From positions 1 to 12,187 of the forward strand of contig JAISJS010000010.1 of NCBI GenBank assembly GCA_031261385.1: a stretch of DNA of 12,187 nucleotides, in the 5' to 3' direction. The notes under the pieces are model-generated. The model was not told the DNA's origin. It was given only the letters and a program-made list of their open reading frames with translations, and did no database searches. The position numbers and the translations under genes were made by a program. How positions within the stretch are numbered: position 1 is the first letter of the stretch; every line of letters starts with the position of its first letter. The DNA is from Treponema sp. Its GTDB lineage: Bacteria > Spirochaetota > Spirochaetia > Treponematales > Breznakiellaceae. Shown one piece after another: positions 1 through 7,790 of the stretch.

Positions 1-900
1 GTGGACTTACAGTATTCGGATGACGACATCCCCACCCAGACCCGCCAGATTGACGATCTGATTACCAAGGGGGTAAAAATTCTGGTTATCTCATCCATTG
101 ACGGTTCGGCGCTCTCCAACCAGCTGGCCAATGCCGCTGCGGCAAAGATCCCCGTCATTGCGTATGACCGGCTTTTGATGAAGTCCCCCAACGTGGACTA
201 CTATGTATCCTTTGACAATTACAAAGTCGGCGGGCAGATGGGCGACATCCTGATTACCGGCCTCAAACTGGATCAGGCGACCGCCGCGAAACCGGTGATT
301 ATTGAACTGTTTGCCGGTTCCCCCGATGATAACAACTCCGTCGGTTTTTATCAGGGTGCAATGGATAACCTGAAACCGTATTTCGACAAGGGCGTGCTGA
401 AAGTTCCGTCAGGCCAGATCGACCGGGCCGTTGTCGGCACCCTGCGCTGGGATGCTGCGGAAGCCCAGAAACGTATGGAGAATCTGCTCTCCGCATTCTA
501 TTCGGGCAATGTGGTGCTTAACGGCATTCTGTCGCCGTATGATCCCATCAGTCTGTCCACTCTGGAAGCCTGCAAAGCCGTCGGTTACGGTACTGCCAGC
601 AAGCCCCTCCCGGTTGTCGGCGGTCAGGACTGCGTCATCGCTTCCTGCAAGTCGATCCTTGCCGGTGAACAATATGCGACCGTACTGAAAGACACCCGTT
701 CCCTGGGCGCCGCTACGGTTACCCTGGTTGATGATCTTATGCAGGGCAAGACCATCACCGGTCTTGACTACACAAGCTACGACAATGGCGCCAAGATTGT
801 TCCTTCACTGTTGCTGGATTCCGTCATTGTAACCAAGGACAACCTCAAAGCCGCGGTTCTTGATACCGGTTATCACACCGCCGCCGAACTCGGGCTGTAG
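1..900 (+). CDS. chvE: ChvE-type multiple monosaccharide ABC transporter, periplasmic sugar-binding protein (5' partial)
   Basis: This is the 3' part of a substrate-binding protein that captures aldoses in the periplasm and delivers them to the MmsA/MmsB importer encoded next. The frame is open from base 1. The GTG there is an internal valine codon, because the text begins inside the conserved first lobe (VDLQYSDDDIPTQ). The signal peptide and roughly the first 50-60 residues are missing. Recognisable pieces are VISSIDGSALSNQL (about 29-42), AYDRLL (about 54-59), the sugar-contact region GSPDDNN (about 106-112), GGQDCVIAS (about 208-216), and the C-terminal NGAKIVPSLLLDSVIVTKDN that closes the periplasmic-binding fold. 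These resemble the Agrobacterium ChvE family more than E. coli AraF. ChvE-family proteins are known to accept arabinose, xylose, glucose and galactose, so specificity cannot be read from sequence. The downstream araBAD genes point to L-arabinose as at least one ligand. Stop TAG at 898-900. Confidence 0.9.
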   Translation: MDLQYSDDDIPTQTRQIDDLITKGVKILVISSIDGSALSNQLANAAAAKIPVIAYDRLLMKSPNVDYYVSFDNYKVGGQMGDILITGLKLDQATAAKPVIIELFAGSPDDNNSVGFYQGAMDNLKPYFDKGVLKVPSGQIDRAVVGTLRWDAAEAQKRMENLLSAFYSGNVVLNGILSPYDPISLSTLEACKAVGYGTASKPLPVVGGQDCVIASCKSILAGEQYATVLKDTRSLGAATVTLVDDLMQGKTITGLDYTSYDNGAKIVPSLLLDSVIVTKDNLKAAVLDTGYHTAAELGL

Positions 901-918
901 CTAAATAAAGAAGAAGGC

Positions 919-1010
919 AACCACGAACCTCACGAAAAATACGAACAAGAGAATCAGAAAGTTTTATGATATAGAATTAAAATTTAGTATTGTTCGTGTT
1001 GTTCGTGGTT
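919..1010. repeat. Imperfect inverted repeat built from 9-bp CACGAANNN units
   Basis: The left arm (919-945) and the right arm (984-1010) are reverse complements at 23 of 27 positions by my alignment. They enclose a 38-base AT-rich loop. Within each arm the core CACGAA/TACGAA recurs every 9 bases: 922-927, 931-936 and 940-945 on the + strand, and TTCGTG at 993-998 and 1002-1007. The element fills most of the gap between the binding-protein gene and the ATPase gene. It could fold in mRNA as a long hairpin that stabilises the abundant binding-protein message or attenuates read-through. It could equally be a copy of a dispersed palindromic repeat. It has no U-tract, so it does not look like a simple intrinsic terminator. 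Confidence 0.75.
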
Positions 1011-1021
1011 AATATTTCTTC

Positions 1022-1027
1022 AAGGAG
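1022..1027 (+). promoter_or_regulatory. Shine-Dalgarno AAGGAG fixing the mmsA start
   Basis: AAGGAG lies 5 bases before the ATG at 1033. The earlier in-frame GTG at 1027 overlaps this site and so cannot be the start that it serves. The ATG at 1033 is therefore preferred. Confidence 0.8.
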
Positions 1028-1032
1028 TGTTT

Positions 1033-2580
1033 ATGCCGGAGCAGGCTGCGTTACTTGAGATGAAAAATATCACCAAGACGTTTCCCGGGGTGAAGGCGCT
1101 GGATAATGTGAATCTTCAGGTGAATCACCGGGAGATACATGCGCTGGTCGGAGAGAACGGCGCGGGGAAATCTACGCTGATGAAAGTTCTGTCCGGCGTA
1201 TATCCTCACGGTACCTATGACGGCGAGATCGTACTTGACGGTAAATCCTGCGCCTATGCTGATATCAAACAAAGTGAAAAAGACGGTATTGTCATTATCC
1301 ATCAGGAGCTCGCCTTAAGTCCCTATCTTTCCATTGCGGAAAATATTTTTCTGGGGGATGAGCGGGCGAAATACAATATTATTAATTGGGACAAAACGCG
1401 CGATGATGCGCTTATATATATGCGGAAACTGGGTTTGGATGAAAACCCGAATATGCAGGTGAACAAGCTTGGCGTGGGTAAGCAGCAGCTTGTGGAAATT
1501 GCCAAGGCTCTTGCCAAGGATGCAAAGATTCTTATTCTTGATGAGCCGACCTCGGCGCTTAACGAAAAAGATTCGGAACATTTGCTGCAGATTCTGCGGG
1601 AACTGCGGGATCAACATAATATTTCTTCGGTGCTGATCACCCATAAACTCAATGAAGTTGCTGAGGTGGCGGATACCATCACTATTTTGCGTGACGGTAA
1701 AACCATTGAGACCCTGGAAGTGGAACGTGATACGAAAGGGATCGCCTCCATCAGCGAAGACCGGATTATCAAGGGTATGGTGGGCAGGGAAATTACCGAG
1801 CGCTTCCCCAAACGGAATAATAAAATCGGTGATGTTGTTTTTGAGGTAAAGGACTGGACGGTTTACAATCCCGACAATCCTGAGCAGAAGAAGCTTGATA
1901 ATATAAACATTACGGTGCGTGCAGGGGAAGTGGTAGGGCTTGCCGGCCTCGTCGGAGCGGGGCGTACCGAATTGGCTACGAGCATTTTCGGAAAATATTA
2001 CGGGGAAAACATCAGCGGTAAAACACTGATTAACGGTAAAGAGGTAAATCTCTCCTCAATTTCCAAAGCGATTGAAAGCGGCCTTGCCTATGTGACCGAA
2101 GATCGCAAGGAATTCGGCCTTGTGCTGATTGAAACCATCAGGGAAAATACGACTTTGGCGAAATTGAAGAAAATTGCCAAAAACAATGTTATCAACGAGC
2201 ATGATGAGATCGTTGCAACAGAAGATTACCGGCAAAAACTTAATATAAAAACGCCTTCAATTTTACAGTTAGCGGGAAATCTGTCCGGCGGCAATCAGCA
2301 GAAAGTGGTGTTGGCAAAGTGGCTCTTTTCCGATCCAAAGATTCTGATTCTCGATGAGCCGACCCGCGGCATTGATGTGGGCGCCAAGCATGAAATCTAT
2401 ATGATTATCAATAATCTGGCCTCTCAGGGCATAGCGTGTGTGCTTATATCCAGCGAGATGCCGGAGATCATCGGCATGAGCGACCGGATCTATGTAATAA
2501 GCGAAGGGCGTATTACCGCCGAACTGGAAAGTGAAACCGCGACGCAGGAAGAAATTATGCGTCATATTATATCAAACTGA
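1033..2580 (+). CDS. mmsA: Multiple monosaccharide ABC transporter, ATP-binding protein (two fused NBDs)
   Basis: This 515-residue cytoplasmic ATPase powers sugar import and contains two nucleotide-binding domains, as in the CUT2 family (GguA/XylG/AraG relatives). Domain 1 has Walker A GENGAGKST (about 40-48), a Q-loop in IIHQELALSP (about 88-97), a degenerate signature LGVGKQQ (146-152), Walker B ILILDEPTSAL (about 166-176) and H-loop His204. Domain 2 has the Lys-less Walker A GLVGAGRTE (305-313), VTEDRK (354-359), a proper signature LSGGNQQK (417-424) and Walker B ILILDEPTRGID (437-448). One degenerate site in each half is normal for CUT2 ATPases and is not a defect. Length fits the family. 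The permease follows 22 bp downstream with its own AAGGGAG. The substrate range is set by the binding protein and permease, not by this subunit. Confidence 0.95.
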   Translation: MPEQAALLEMKNITKTFPGVKALDNVNLQVNHREIHALVGENGAGKSTLMKVLSGVYPHGTYDGEIVLDGKSCAYADIKQSEKDGIVIIHQELALSPYLSIAENIFLGDERAKYNIINWDKTRDDALIYMRKLGLDENPNMQVNKLGVGKQQLVEIAKALAKDAKILILDEPTSALNEKDSEHLLQILRELRDQHNISSVLITHKLNEVAEVADTITILRDGKTIETLEVERDTKGIASISEDRIIKGMVGREITERFPKRNNKIGDVVFEVKDWTVYNPDNPEQKKLDNINITVRAGEVVGLAGLVGAGRTELATSIFGKYYGENISGKTLINGKEVNLSSISKAIESGLAYVTEDRKEFGLVLIETIRENTTLAKLKKIAKNNVINEHDEIVATEDYRQKLNIKTPSILQLAGNLSGGNQQKVVLAKWLFSDPKILILDEPTRGIDVGAKHEIYMIINNLASQGIACVLISSEMPEIIGMSDRIYVISEGRITAELESETATQEEIMRHIISN

Positions 2581-2602
2581 CCGTTAGTAAAAGGGAGATG
2601 CA

Positions 2603-3784
2603 ATGAATACTTTATTTTTACTTTTGAAAAAAAATGCGCGGCAATACGGCATGGTCATTGCGTTAGCGGTAGCGATGATTTTTTTTGGTATCCTGACGAA
2701 TGGGATTTTCTTTCGGCCGGTAAATCTGACGAACCTTGTGCTGCAGAACAGTTACGTGCTTATCCTTGCGGTTGGTATGCTGCTCTGTACCCTTACCGGT
2801 AACGTTGATCTTTCGGTTGGATCTGTTGTCTGTTTTGTCGGCGCGGTGTGCGGGGTAATGGTTGTGGATTTGCATCTGGATCCCTTCCTGACCATGTTCA
2901 TCGCCTTGCTCATCGGAGCGGGCATCGGCATGTGGCAGGGTTTCTGGATTGCCTTTGTACATGTGCCGCCGTTCATTGCAACACTGGCGGGAATGTTGAT
3001 TTTCCGCGGCCTGGGTCAGGTTATTATGCAGGGCCAGACCAAGGCGCCCTTTCCAAAGGAATTTCAGCTGATAGCGTCCGGTTACATTCCCGATATCTTT
3101 GGCGGACTTACCATAGGAAATACGACGTTTCATCTTTTTTCGATTGTTATAGGGCTCGTGATTATTGCATTCATTACGGTAAGTGAAGTTAATAAACGCA
3201 AGAAACAGAAGAAGTATAACTTTGATGTACTACCGAGCGGTATTTTTATAGCCAAGGTGGTGGCCATCGCCCTTGTATTCATGGCGTTTACGATTGTGTT
3301 CGCGTTGTACCGGGGTTTCCCAAGTATTTTGATTATTCTGGGTGTTCTTATTATCGGGTATCATTTTGTTACATCGCGGACCGTGCAGGGCCGTCATATT
3401 TACGCATTGGGCGGTAACGCGAAAGCGGCGAAACTTTCCGGCGTTAAAACGAATTGGGTAATGTTCTGGATTTACACCAATATGGCGATACTTGCGTCCA
3501 TTGCCGCCATCGTTTTTGTCGCCCGTTTGAACGCCGCCACTCCGAAAGCGGGGCAGAACTTTGAGATGGATGCTATTGCCGCCTGTTATGTCGGCGGATC
3601 GGCCGTCTCCGGCGGTATCGGCACGATCATCGGGGCGGTGGTCGGCGGTCTTTTTATCGGCGTTTTGAATAACGGCATGTCGATACTCGGCGTCAGCACC
3701 GATTGGCAGCAGGCGATAAAAGGCTTTGTTCTGCTTGCCGCAGTCGCCTTTGACCTGTATTCAAAAGCGAGGAGTACCAAATGA
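2603..3784 (+). CDS. mmsB: Multiple monosaccharide ABC transporter, membrane permease
   Basis: This 393-residue inner-membrane permease of the BPD_transp_2 (CUT2) family is the same length as E. coli XylH and is a GguB relative. It would form the sugar channel with the MmsA ATPase. Hydrophobic segments lie near residues 17-36, 49-66, 70-89, 94-115, 122-142, 173-193, 214-236, 239-255, 285-306, 339-358 and 370-385, giving about ten to eleven helices. A charged cytoplasmic loop (NKRKKQKK) falls at 197-204. Conserved family text includes LTGNVDLSVGS (64-74), GRHIYALGGNAKAAKLSGV (263-281), thought to be the ATPase-coupling loop, and CYVGGSAVSGGIGT (328-341). The ATG at 2603 has AAGGGAG at 2591-2597, 5 bases upstream. 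The stop TGA overlaps the araB start as ATGA, which suggests translational coupling between import and the first kinase step. Confidence 0.94.
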   Translation: MNTLFLLLKKNARQYGMVIALAVAMIFFGILTNGIFFRPVNLTNLVLQNSYVLILAVGMLLCTLTGNVDLSVGSVVCFVGAVCGVMVVDLHLDPFLTMFIALLIGAGIGMWQGFWIAFVHVPPFIATLAGMLIFRGLGQVIMQGQTKAPFPKEFQLIASGYIPDIFGGLTIGNTTFHLFSIVIGLVIIAFITVSEVNKRKKQKKYNFDVLPSGIFIAKVVAIALVFMAFTIVFALYRGFPSILIILGVLIIGYHFVTSRTVQGRHIYALGGNAKAAKLSGVKTNWVMFWIYTNMAILASIAAIVFVARLNAATPKAGQNFEMDAIAACYVGGSAVSGGIGTIIGAVVGGLFIGVLNNGMSILGVSTDWQQAIKGFVLLAAVAFDLYSKARSTK

Positions 3785-5496
3785 GCCCGGCAAAAAATGA
3801 AGCCTGCGTTCTGGGCCTTGATTACGGTTCCGATTCCTGCCGGGCTGTGTTGATCGATGCGGCGGACGGTAGCGAAGCGGGAAGCAGTGTGATGTACTAT
3901 CCCCGCTGGGGGAAGGGATTGTACTGCGATCCCAATGCCAATCAGTTCCGGCAGCATCCCCAGGATTATATTGATGTATTGGAAGGAACGGTGCGGGAAG
4001 CGGTAAAACTTGCCGGCGCCGGAGTTGCCGCAAAGGTAAAGGGTATCGCCATTGATACTACGGGCTCTACGCCGTGCGCAGTTGATGCCGCAGGAACACC
4101 GCTGGCGCTTAAACCGGAATTTGCCGAAAATCCCAGCGCTATGTTTGTGTTATGGAAGGATCATACCGCCATTGATGAAGCCCTGCGGATAAATATGCTG
4201 GCAAAAAGCTGGGGCGGCGTTGATTTTACCCAATACGAGGGGGGGATTTATTCTACCGAATGGTTCTGGTCAAAGATACTCCGGGTTTTTGCCGAGGATA
4301 AAAAAGTTGCGGATCAGGCTGCTTCCTTTATGGAACACTGCGACTGGATGACGGCCCTCCTTACCGGTACAAAGGATCTTGCTTTGGTAAAACGGAGCCG
4401 CTGTGCGATGGGACACAAGGCCATGTATCACGCAAGCTATGAAGGCGGCTATCCTTCCGCTGATTTTTTATCCCGGCTTGATCCCCGGCTGGTGAAGATA
4501 CGGGAAAGTCTTGGAACAAAAACGTTTACCAGCGACAAAAGCGCCGGCCCCTTAAGCGCCGAATGGGCGGCCCGGCTTGGCATACCTGCGGGGATTCCCG
4601 TGGCGGTTGGCGCCTACGATGCCCACATGGGCGCAGTGGGCGGCGGCGTTAAGGAAGGCCGGCTCATCCGGGTAATGGGAACCTCCACCTGTGATGTGAC
4701 TGTTGCTCCAAAGCCTATAGGCGGCGAGCGCCTTGTTAACGAACCTCTGGTTAACGAACCTCTGGTTCGCGGGATTTGCGGACAGGTTGACGGCTCGGTT
4801 ATTCCCGGCATGATTGGCTACGAGGCGGGGCAGAGCAGTTTTGGCGATGTGTATGCCTGGTTCAGAAATATACTTTTATGGCCTGCGGAAAACCTGCTGT
4901 CAGGTGTTGAGGGCGTTGATCCTGCGCTGAAAGAAAAAATCATGCAGCAATTTTCAAAAAAAATTATACCGGAACTGGAAAAGGCCGCCGCAAATATTGC
5001 GCCGGGAACCAGCGGTATTACCGCTCTGGACTGGCTTAATGGCCGGCGTACCCCCGATGCGAACCAGCGTCTAACTGCCGCTATTGCGGGGCTCAGTTTG
5101 GGATCGGATGCGCCGCGTATGTACCGTGCTTTGGCAGAGGCCACCGCATTTGGCGCGCGGGCCATCGTGGAACGATTCCGGGAAGAAGGGGTTGTTATTG
5201 ACGGTATCATCGGCATAGGCGGCGTTGCCCGTAAATCGCCTTTTGTGATGCAGCTTCTTGCCGATGTGCTCAATATGCCGATCAGTATTCCTGCAAGCGA
5301 TCAGGCGGTGGCTTTGGGCGCGGCGATATTTGCCGCAGTGGCTGCGGGACTGTACCCCGATATTCCGACGGCGCAGAAGGCGGTGTGTTCCCCTGTCGAA
5401 AAAACGTACACACCTAATAAAGATTTAATCCCGGTTTACGATTCCCTGTATAAAAAATACCGTGCATTGGGCAATTTTGCTGAAACAGAAAATTGA
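3781..5496 (+). CDS. araB: Ribulokinase (L-ribulose to L-ribulose-5-phosphate)
   Basis: This 571-residue FGGY-family sugar kinase, against 566 in E. coli AraB, phosphorylates L-ribulose with ATP in the cytoplasm. The N-terminal lobe opens with the phosphate-binding motif GLDYGSDSCRAVLID (12-26). EHCDWMTALLTG, MGTSTCD and CGQVDGSVIPGMIGYEAGQSSFGD are diagnostic of AraB within the FGGY kinases. Asp280 in GAYDAHMGAVGGG is the likely catalytic base. The C-terminal ATPase lobe has ALDWLNGRRTPDANQRL and GIGGVARKSPFVMQLLADV (about 478-496). The start overlaps the mmsB stop (ATGA), with GAGGAG at 3769-3774. The oddity is a 5-residue unit VNEPL, present twice in tandem at 319-328, between GERL and VRGICGQ. 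E. coli AraB has essentially GERAVKGICGQ there, so these 10 residues look like an insertion. All motifs on both sides are intact, so the enzyme should be active. Confidence 0.96.
   Translation: MSPAKNEACVLGLDYGSDSCRAVLIDAADGSEAGSSVMYYPRWGKGLYCDPNANQFRQHPQDYIDVLEGTVREAVKLAGAGVAAKVKGIAIDTTGSTPCAVDAAGTPLALKPEFAENPSAMFVLWKDHTAIDEALRINMLAKSWGGVDFTQYEGGIYSTEWFWSKILRVFAEDKKVADQAASFMEHCDWMTALLTGTKDLALVKRSRCAMGHKAMYHASYEGGYPSADFLSRLDPRLVKIRESLGTKTFTSDKSAGPLSAEWAARLGIPAGIPVAVGAYDAHMGAVGGGVKEGRLIRVMGTSTCDVTVAPKPIGGERLVNEPLVNEPLVRGICGQVDGSVIPGMIGYEAGQSSFGDVYAWFRNILLWPAENLLSGVEGVDPALKEKIMQQFSKKIIPELEKAAANIAPGTSGITALDWLNGRRTPDANQRLTAAIAGLSLGSDAPRMYRALAEATAFGARAIVERFREEGVVIDGIIGIGGVARKSPFVMQLLADVLNMPISIPASDQAVALGAAIFAAVAAGLYPDIPTAQKAVCSPVEKTYTPNKDLIPVYDSLYKKYRALGNFAETEN
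4735..4764 (+). repeat. Perfect 15-bp in-frame tandem duplication inside araB
   Basis: The unit GTTAACGAACCTCTG occurs twice head to tail (4735-4749 and 4750-4764) with no mismatch, followed by a further GTT. It encodes VNEPL twice (residues 319-328). The junction GGTTAACGAACC can also pair with itself. The perfect identity suggests either a recent duplication or a copy-number-variable tract. Because the unit is a multiple of three, changes in copy number keep the frame. Confidence 0.9.
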
Positions 5497-5501
5497 AGGA
5501 G
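5496..5501 (+). promoter_or_regulatory. Shine-Dalgarno AAGGAG fixing the araA start
   Basis: AAGGAG begins on the last base of the araB stop codon and ends 6 bases before the ATG at 5508. An in-frame TTG at 5493 precedes and runs up to this site and is not a credible start. Starting at 5508 also makes the catalytic residue numbers coincide with those of E. coli AraA. Confidence 0.85.
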
Positions 5502-5507
5502 TACTAT

Positions 5508-7019
5508 ATGATCGATCTTAAAAAATTTGAATTCTGGTTTATTGTAGGCAGTCAGGATCTCTACGGGGAAGAAACCCTTAAACAGGTTGCCGCCGACGCT
5601 GAGGTTATGGCAAAAGAACTGGCGCGCGATCCGCTTCTGCCGGGAACGCTGATTTTAAAACCGGTTGCCATCACTCCCGGGGTCATAAAAAAACTCTTTG
5701 CCGATGCAAATGCGGCGCCTGAGTGCGCCGGTATTATCACCTGGATGCATACGTTTTCGCCGTCAAAGATGTGGATACAGGGCCTCGCGCTGAACAGCAA
5801 ACCAATTCTCCATCTGCATACCCAGTTCAACCGTGATATTCCGTGGTCCACCATCGACATGGATTTTATGAATCTGAACCAGTCGGCCCACGGTGACAGG
5901 GAACATGGTCACATTTATGCCCGTATGCGGCTTAACCGCAAAGTGGTTGCCGGGTTCTGGCAGGACAAAGAGGTACGGCGCAGGATTGGCGTGTGGATGC
6001 GCGCCGCCGCAGCCCGGCTTGACGGCAGCAATTCCGTAGTGCTGCGGCTTGGCGACAATATGCGGGAGGTTGCCGTTACCGAAGGCGATAAGGTTGAGGC
6101 CCAGATAAAATTCGGCTGGCAGGTAAACACCTGGGGCATTGGGGAACTTGCCGATCGTTATGACAAGGTAAGCGGCGCCGATGCGGAAAAACTTGTTAAG
6201 GAATATGAGGCTTCCTATGAGCTTGCCCCTGAATTAAAATCGCCGGGGCCTGCGCGTAACGCCATGCTGGAACAGGCAAAAATTGAAATCGCCCTTAAAG
6301 CAATGCTCGAAGCAGAAGGCGCAGGCGCCTTTACCACGACCTTTCAGGATCTGCACGGCCTTCCCCAGCTGCCCGGCCTTGCCGCTCAGCGGCTTATGGA
6401 GCAGGGCTATGGTTTTGGCGCCGAAGGCGACTGGAAACAGTCGATGCTGCTCCATGCGGCAAAAGTTATGGCGTCGGGCTTGAGCGGCGGCGTTTCCTTT
6501 ATGGAAGACTACACGTATCATTTTGAGCCGGGAAAAGAAGCGGCCCTCGGCGCCCACATGCTGGAAGTGTGTCCGTCAATCGCCGAAAAAAAACCGCGTA
6601 TCGAAGTACACCCTCTCGGAATCGGCGGCAAGGCGCCGCCTGCCCGCATGGTTTTTGATGCGGCGCCCGGTCCCGCAGTGCTTGCCACCCTTATCGATCT
6701 TGGCGACCGCTTCCGAATGATTGTAAACGAAATCGAGACTATTAAAATTTCTGACGCTGCCCTTAATGGCGTCATGCCGAAACTTCCGGTGGCCCGTGCC
6801 TTGTGGAAGCCCTATCCAACACTCGCAGGGGCAGGGGAATCGTGGATATTGGCGGGCGGTACCCATCACTCGGTGTATGCCAGCGCGTTAACGTCAGAAT
6901 ATTTCCGCGATTGGGCGGAAATGATGGATATTGAATTTGTCCTTATCGGCAAAGACACAAAACCGGATCGTCTGCATGATGAATTACGCTGGGCGGAAGC
7001 GTATTGGTCAGGGCGTTAA
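5508..7019 (+). CDS. araA: L-arabinose isomerase (L-arabinose to L-ribulose)
   Basis: This 503-residue cytoplasmic, metal-dependent isomerase (500 in E. coli) catalyses the first catabolic step. The N-terminal FWFIVGSQDLYGEETL (residues 9-24) is a family hallmark. The catalytic glutamates fall at Glu306 (AEGDWK) and Glu333 (SFMEDYTYHF), and a metal-ligand histidine at His350 (AHMLEVCPS). These match E. coli numbering exactly once the ATG at 5508 is used. The second metal histidine is one of the pair His453-His454 in GGTHHSV. FTTTFQDLHGLPQLPGLAAQRLM is nearly identical in plan to E. coli, with Gln where E. coli has Glu. The gene sits 11 bp after araB and abuts araD. The order B-A-D is the same as in enteric bacteria. 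Confidence 0.97.
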   Translation: MIDLKKFEFWFIVGSQDLYGEETLKQVAADAEVMAKELARDPLLPGTLILKPVAITPGVIKKLFADANAAPECAGIITWMHTFSPSKMWIQGLALNSKPILHLHTQFNRDIPWSTIDMDFMNLNQSAHGDREHGHIYARMRLNRKVVAGFWQDKEVRRRIGVWMRAAAARLDGSNSVVLRLGDNMREVAVTEGDKVEAQIKFGWQVNTWGIGELADRYDKVSGADAEKLVKEYEASYELAPELKSPGPARNAMLEQAKIEIALKAMLEAEGAGAFTTTFQDLHGLPQLPGLAAQRLMEQGYGFGAEGDWKQSMLLHAAKVMASGLSGGVSFMEDYTYHFEPGKEAALGAHMLEVCPSIAEKKPRIEVHPLGIGGKAPPARMVFDAAPGPAVLATLIDLGDRFRMIVNEIETIKISDAALNGVMPKLPVARALWKPYPTLAGAGESWILAGGTHHSVYASALTSEYFRDWAEMMDIEFVLIGKDTKPDRLHDELRWAEAYWSGR

Positions 7020-7733
7020 ATGGATGCATACAAGAGCCTTAAAGAAGAGGCTTATGAAGCGAACATTGAAATTCCCCGCCGCAGTCTTGCGATCTATACC
7101 TGGGGCAATGTTTCGGCATTCGATCCTGACAAAGCGGTCTTTGCCATCAAGCCTTCCGGCGTTGCGTATGACAAGTTGAGCCCTGCATCCATGGTGATTA
7201 TCGATCTTGACGGAAAAACAGTTGATAGTGATTTAAGGCCTTCATCGGATACCAAAACTCATCTTGTGCTCTACCGGGAATTCTCCCGTACCGGGGCAGA
7301 CATCCGCGGGATCATCCACACCCATTCGAAGTATGCCGTATCTTGGGCTCAGGCGTGTAAGTCTGTGCCGGTATACGGCACTACCCATGCGGACTATGCC
7401 GCCGAAACGATCCCGTGTACCGGGTACATGAGCCCCGAGGCAGTGAAAAATAACTATGAGCTGGAAACGGGAAATCTTATCGTGGAAACTTTTAAAAAAC
7501 AGGACAAGGATTTTGCTGAGATGCCCATGATCCTCGTTGCGGGTCACGGCCCCTTCGCCTGGGGTAAAAACGCCGCAGAGGCGGTGTATCACGGGGCGGT
7601 GCTTGAGGAGATCTGCAAAATGGCCCACCTCACCCTCGCCCTGAATCCGAAGGCGGAACCCCTGCCCGATTATATTATCCGCAAGCATTGGGAGCGGAAA
7701 CACGGGGAAAATGCGTACTACGGGCCCAAATAA
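7020..7733 (+). CDS. araD: L-ribulose-5-phosphate 4-epimerase (to D-xylulose-5-phosphate)
   Basis: This 237-residue class II aldolase/epimerase (231 in E. coli AraD) joins arabinose catabolism to the pentose phosphate pathway. The zinc ligands appear as His100 and His102 (IIHTHSKYA) and His176 (VAGHGPFAWG). LRPSSDTKTHLVLYREF holds the conserved acidic region, and GTTHADYAAETIPCT is the usual AraD signature. NYELETGNLIVETF and the C-terminal HGENAYYGPK match the AraD type rather than fuculose-phosphate aldolase. SgbE/UlaF-type L-xylulose or ascorbate-pathway epimerases are close paralogues, but the araBA neighbours make AraD the best call. The ATG follows the araA stop TAA with no gap. Only a weak AGGG (7010-7013) precedes it, so translational coupling with araA is likely. 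This is the last gene of the sugar operon. Confidence 0.95.
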   Translation: MDAYKSLKEEAYEANIEIPRRSLAIYTWGNVSAFDPDKAVFAIKPSGVAYDKLSPASMVIIDLDGKTVDSDLRPSSDTKTHLVLYREFSRTGADIRGIIHTHSKYAVSWAQACKSVPVYGTTHADYAAETIPCTGYMSPEAVKNNYELETGNLIVETFKKQDKDFAEMPMILVAGHGPFAWGKNAAEAVYHGAVLEEICKMAHLTLALNPKAEPLPDYIIRKHWERKHGENAYYGPK

Positions 7734-7764
7734 AGCGTTCCGTTCTCATTGCTTCTTTTTATAA

Positions 7765-7790
7765 ATAATGATATCGTTATGTAAAATAAC
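7765..7790. promoter_or_regulatory. Overlapping inverted repeats just upstream of the kinase start; possible operator or RNA switch
   Basis: Bases 7765-7780 read ATAATGATATCGTTAT, an 8-0-8 palindrome with one mismatched pair. The right half, GTTAT (7776-7780), also pairs perfectly with ATAAC (7786-7790) across a 5-base spacer, ending directly before the GTG start. The half-sites ATAATGAT/ATCGTTAT loosely recall Fur-family boxes, but those have a central base that is absent here. The site could be a repressor operator or a small translational hairpin. No function is shown. Confidence 0.35.

Noticed and set aside
961..979. AT-rich TATGAT / TATAGAAT stretch as an internal promoter before mmsA
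   Set aside because: It lies in the loop of the inverted repeat, and no convincing -35 hexamer stands at the right distance. AT-rich loops easily produce -10-like strings.
1027..1032. GTG at 1027 as the mmsA start
   Set aside because: It overlaps the AAGGAG ribosome-binding site. The ATG at 1033 has proper spacing and gives a normal family N-terminus.
2170..2580. Lys-less Walker A in the second half of MmsA as a sign of a broken gene
   Set aside because: CUT2-family sugar ATPases normally have one degenerate nucleotide site in each half. The signature and Walker B of domain 2 are intact.
2663..3133. Long open frame on the minus strand opposite the permease gene
   Set aside because: It is antisense to a clear membrane permease and shows no recognisable domain; it is a frame shadow of the real gene. 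The other minus-strand open frames in the window were rejected for the same reason.
5493..5507. TTG at 5493 as the araA start
   Set aside because: It overlaps the araB stop and precedes the Shine-Dalgarno. The ATG at 5508 gives residue numbers matching E. coli AraA (Glu306, Glu333, His350).
7733..7760. Possible terminator for the ara operon: AAGCG (7733-7737) with TGCTT (7750-7754) and a T-run at 7756-7760
   Set aside because: The stem is five pairs including a G-T pair, the loop is 12 bases, and the stem begins on the last base of the stop codon. It is too weak to annotate, so read-through into the kinase gene cannot be excluded.
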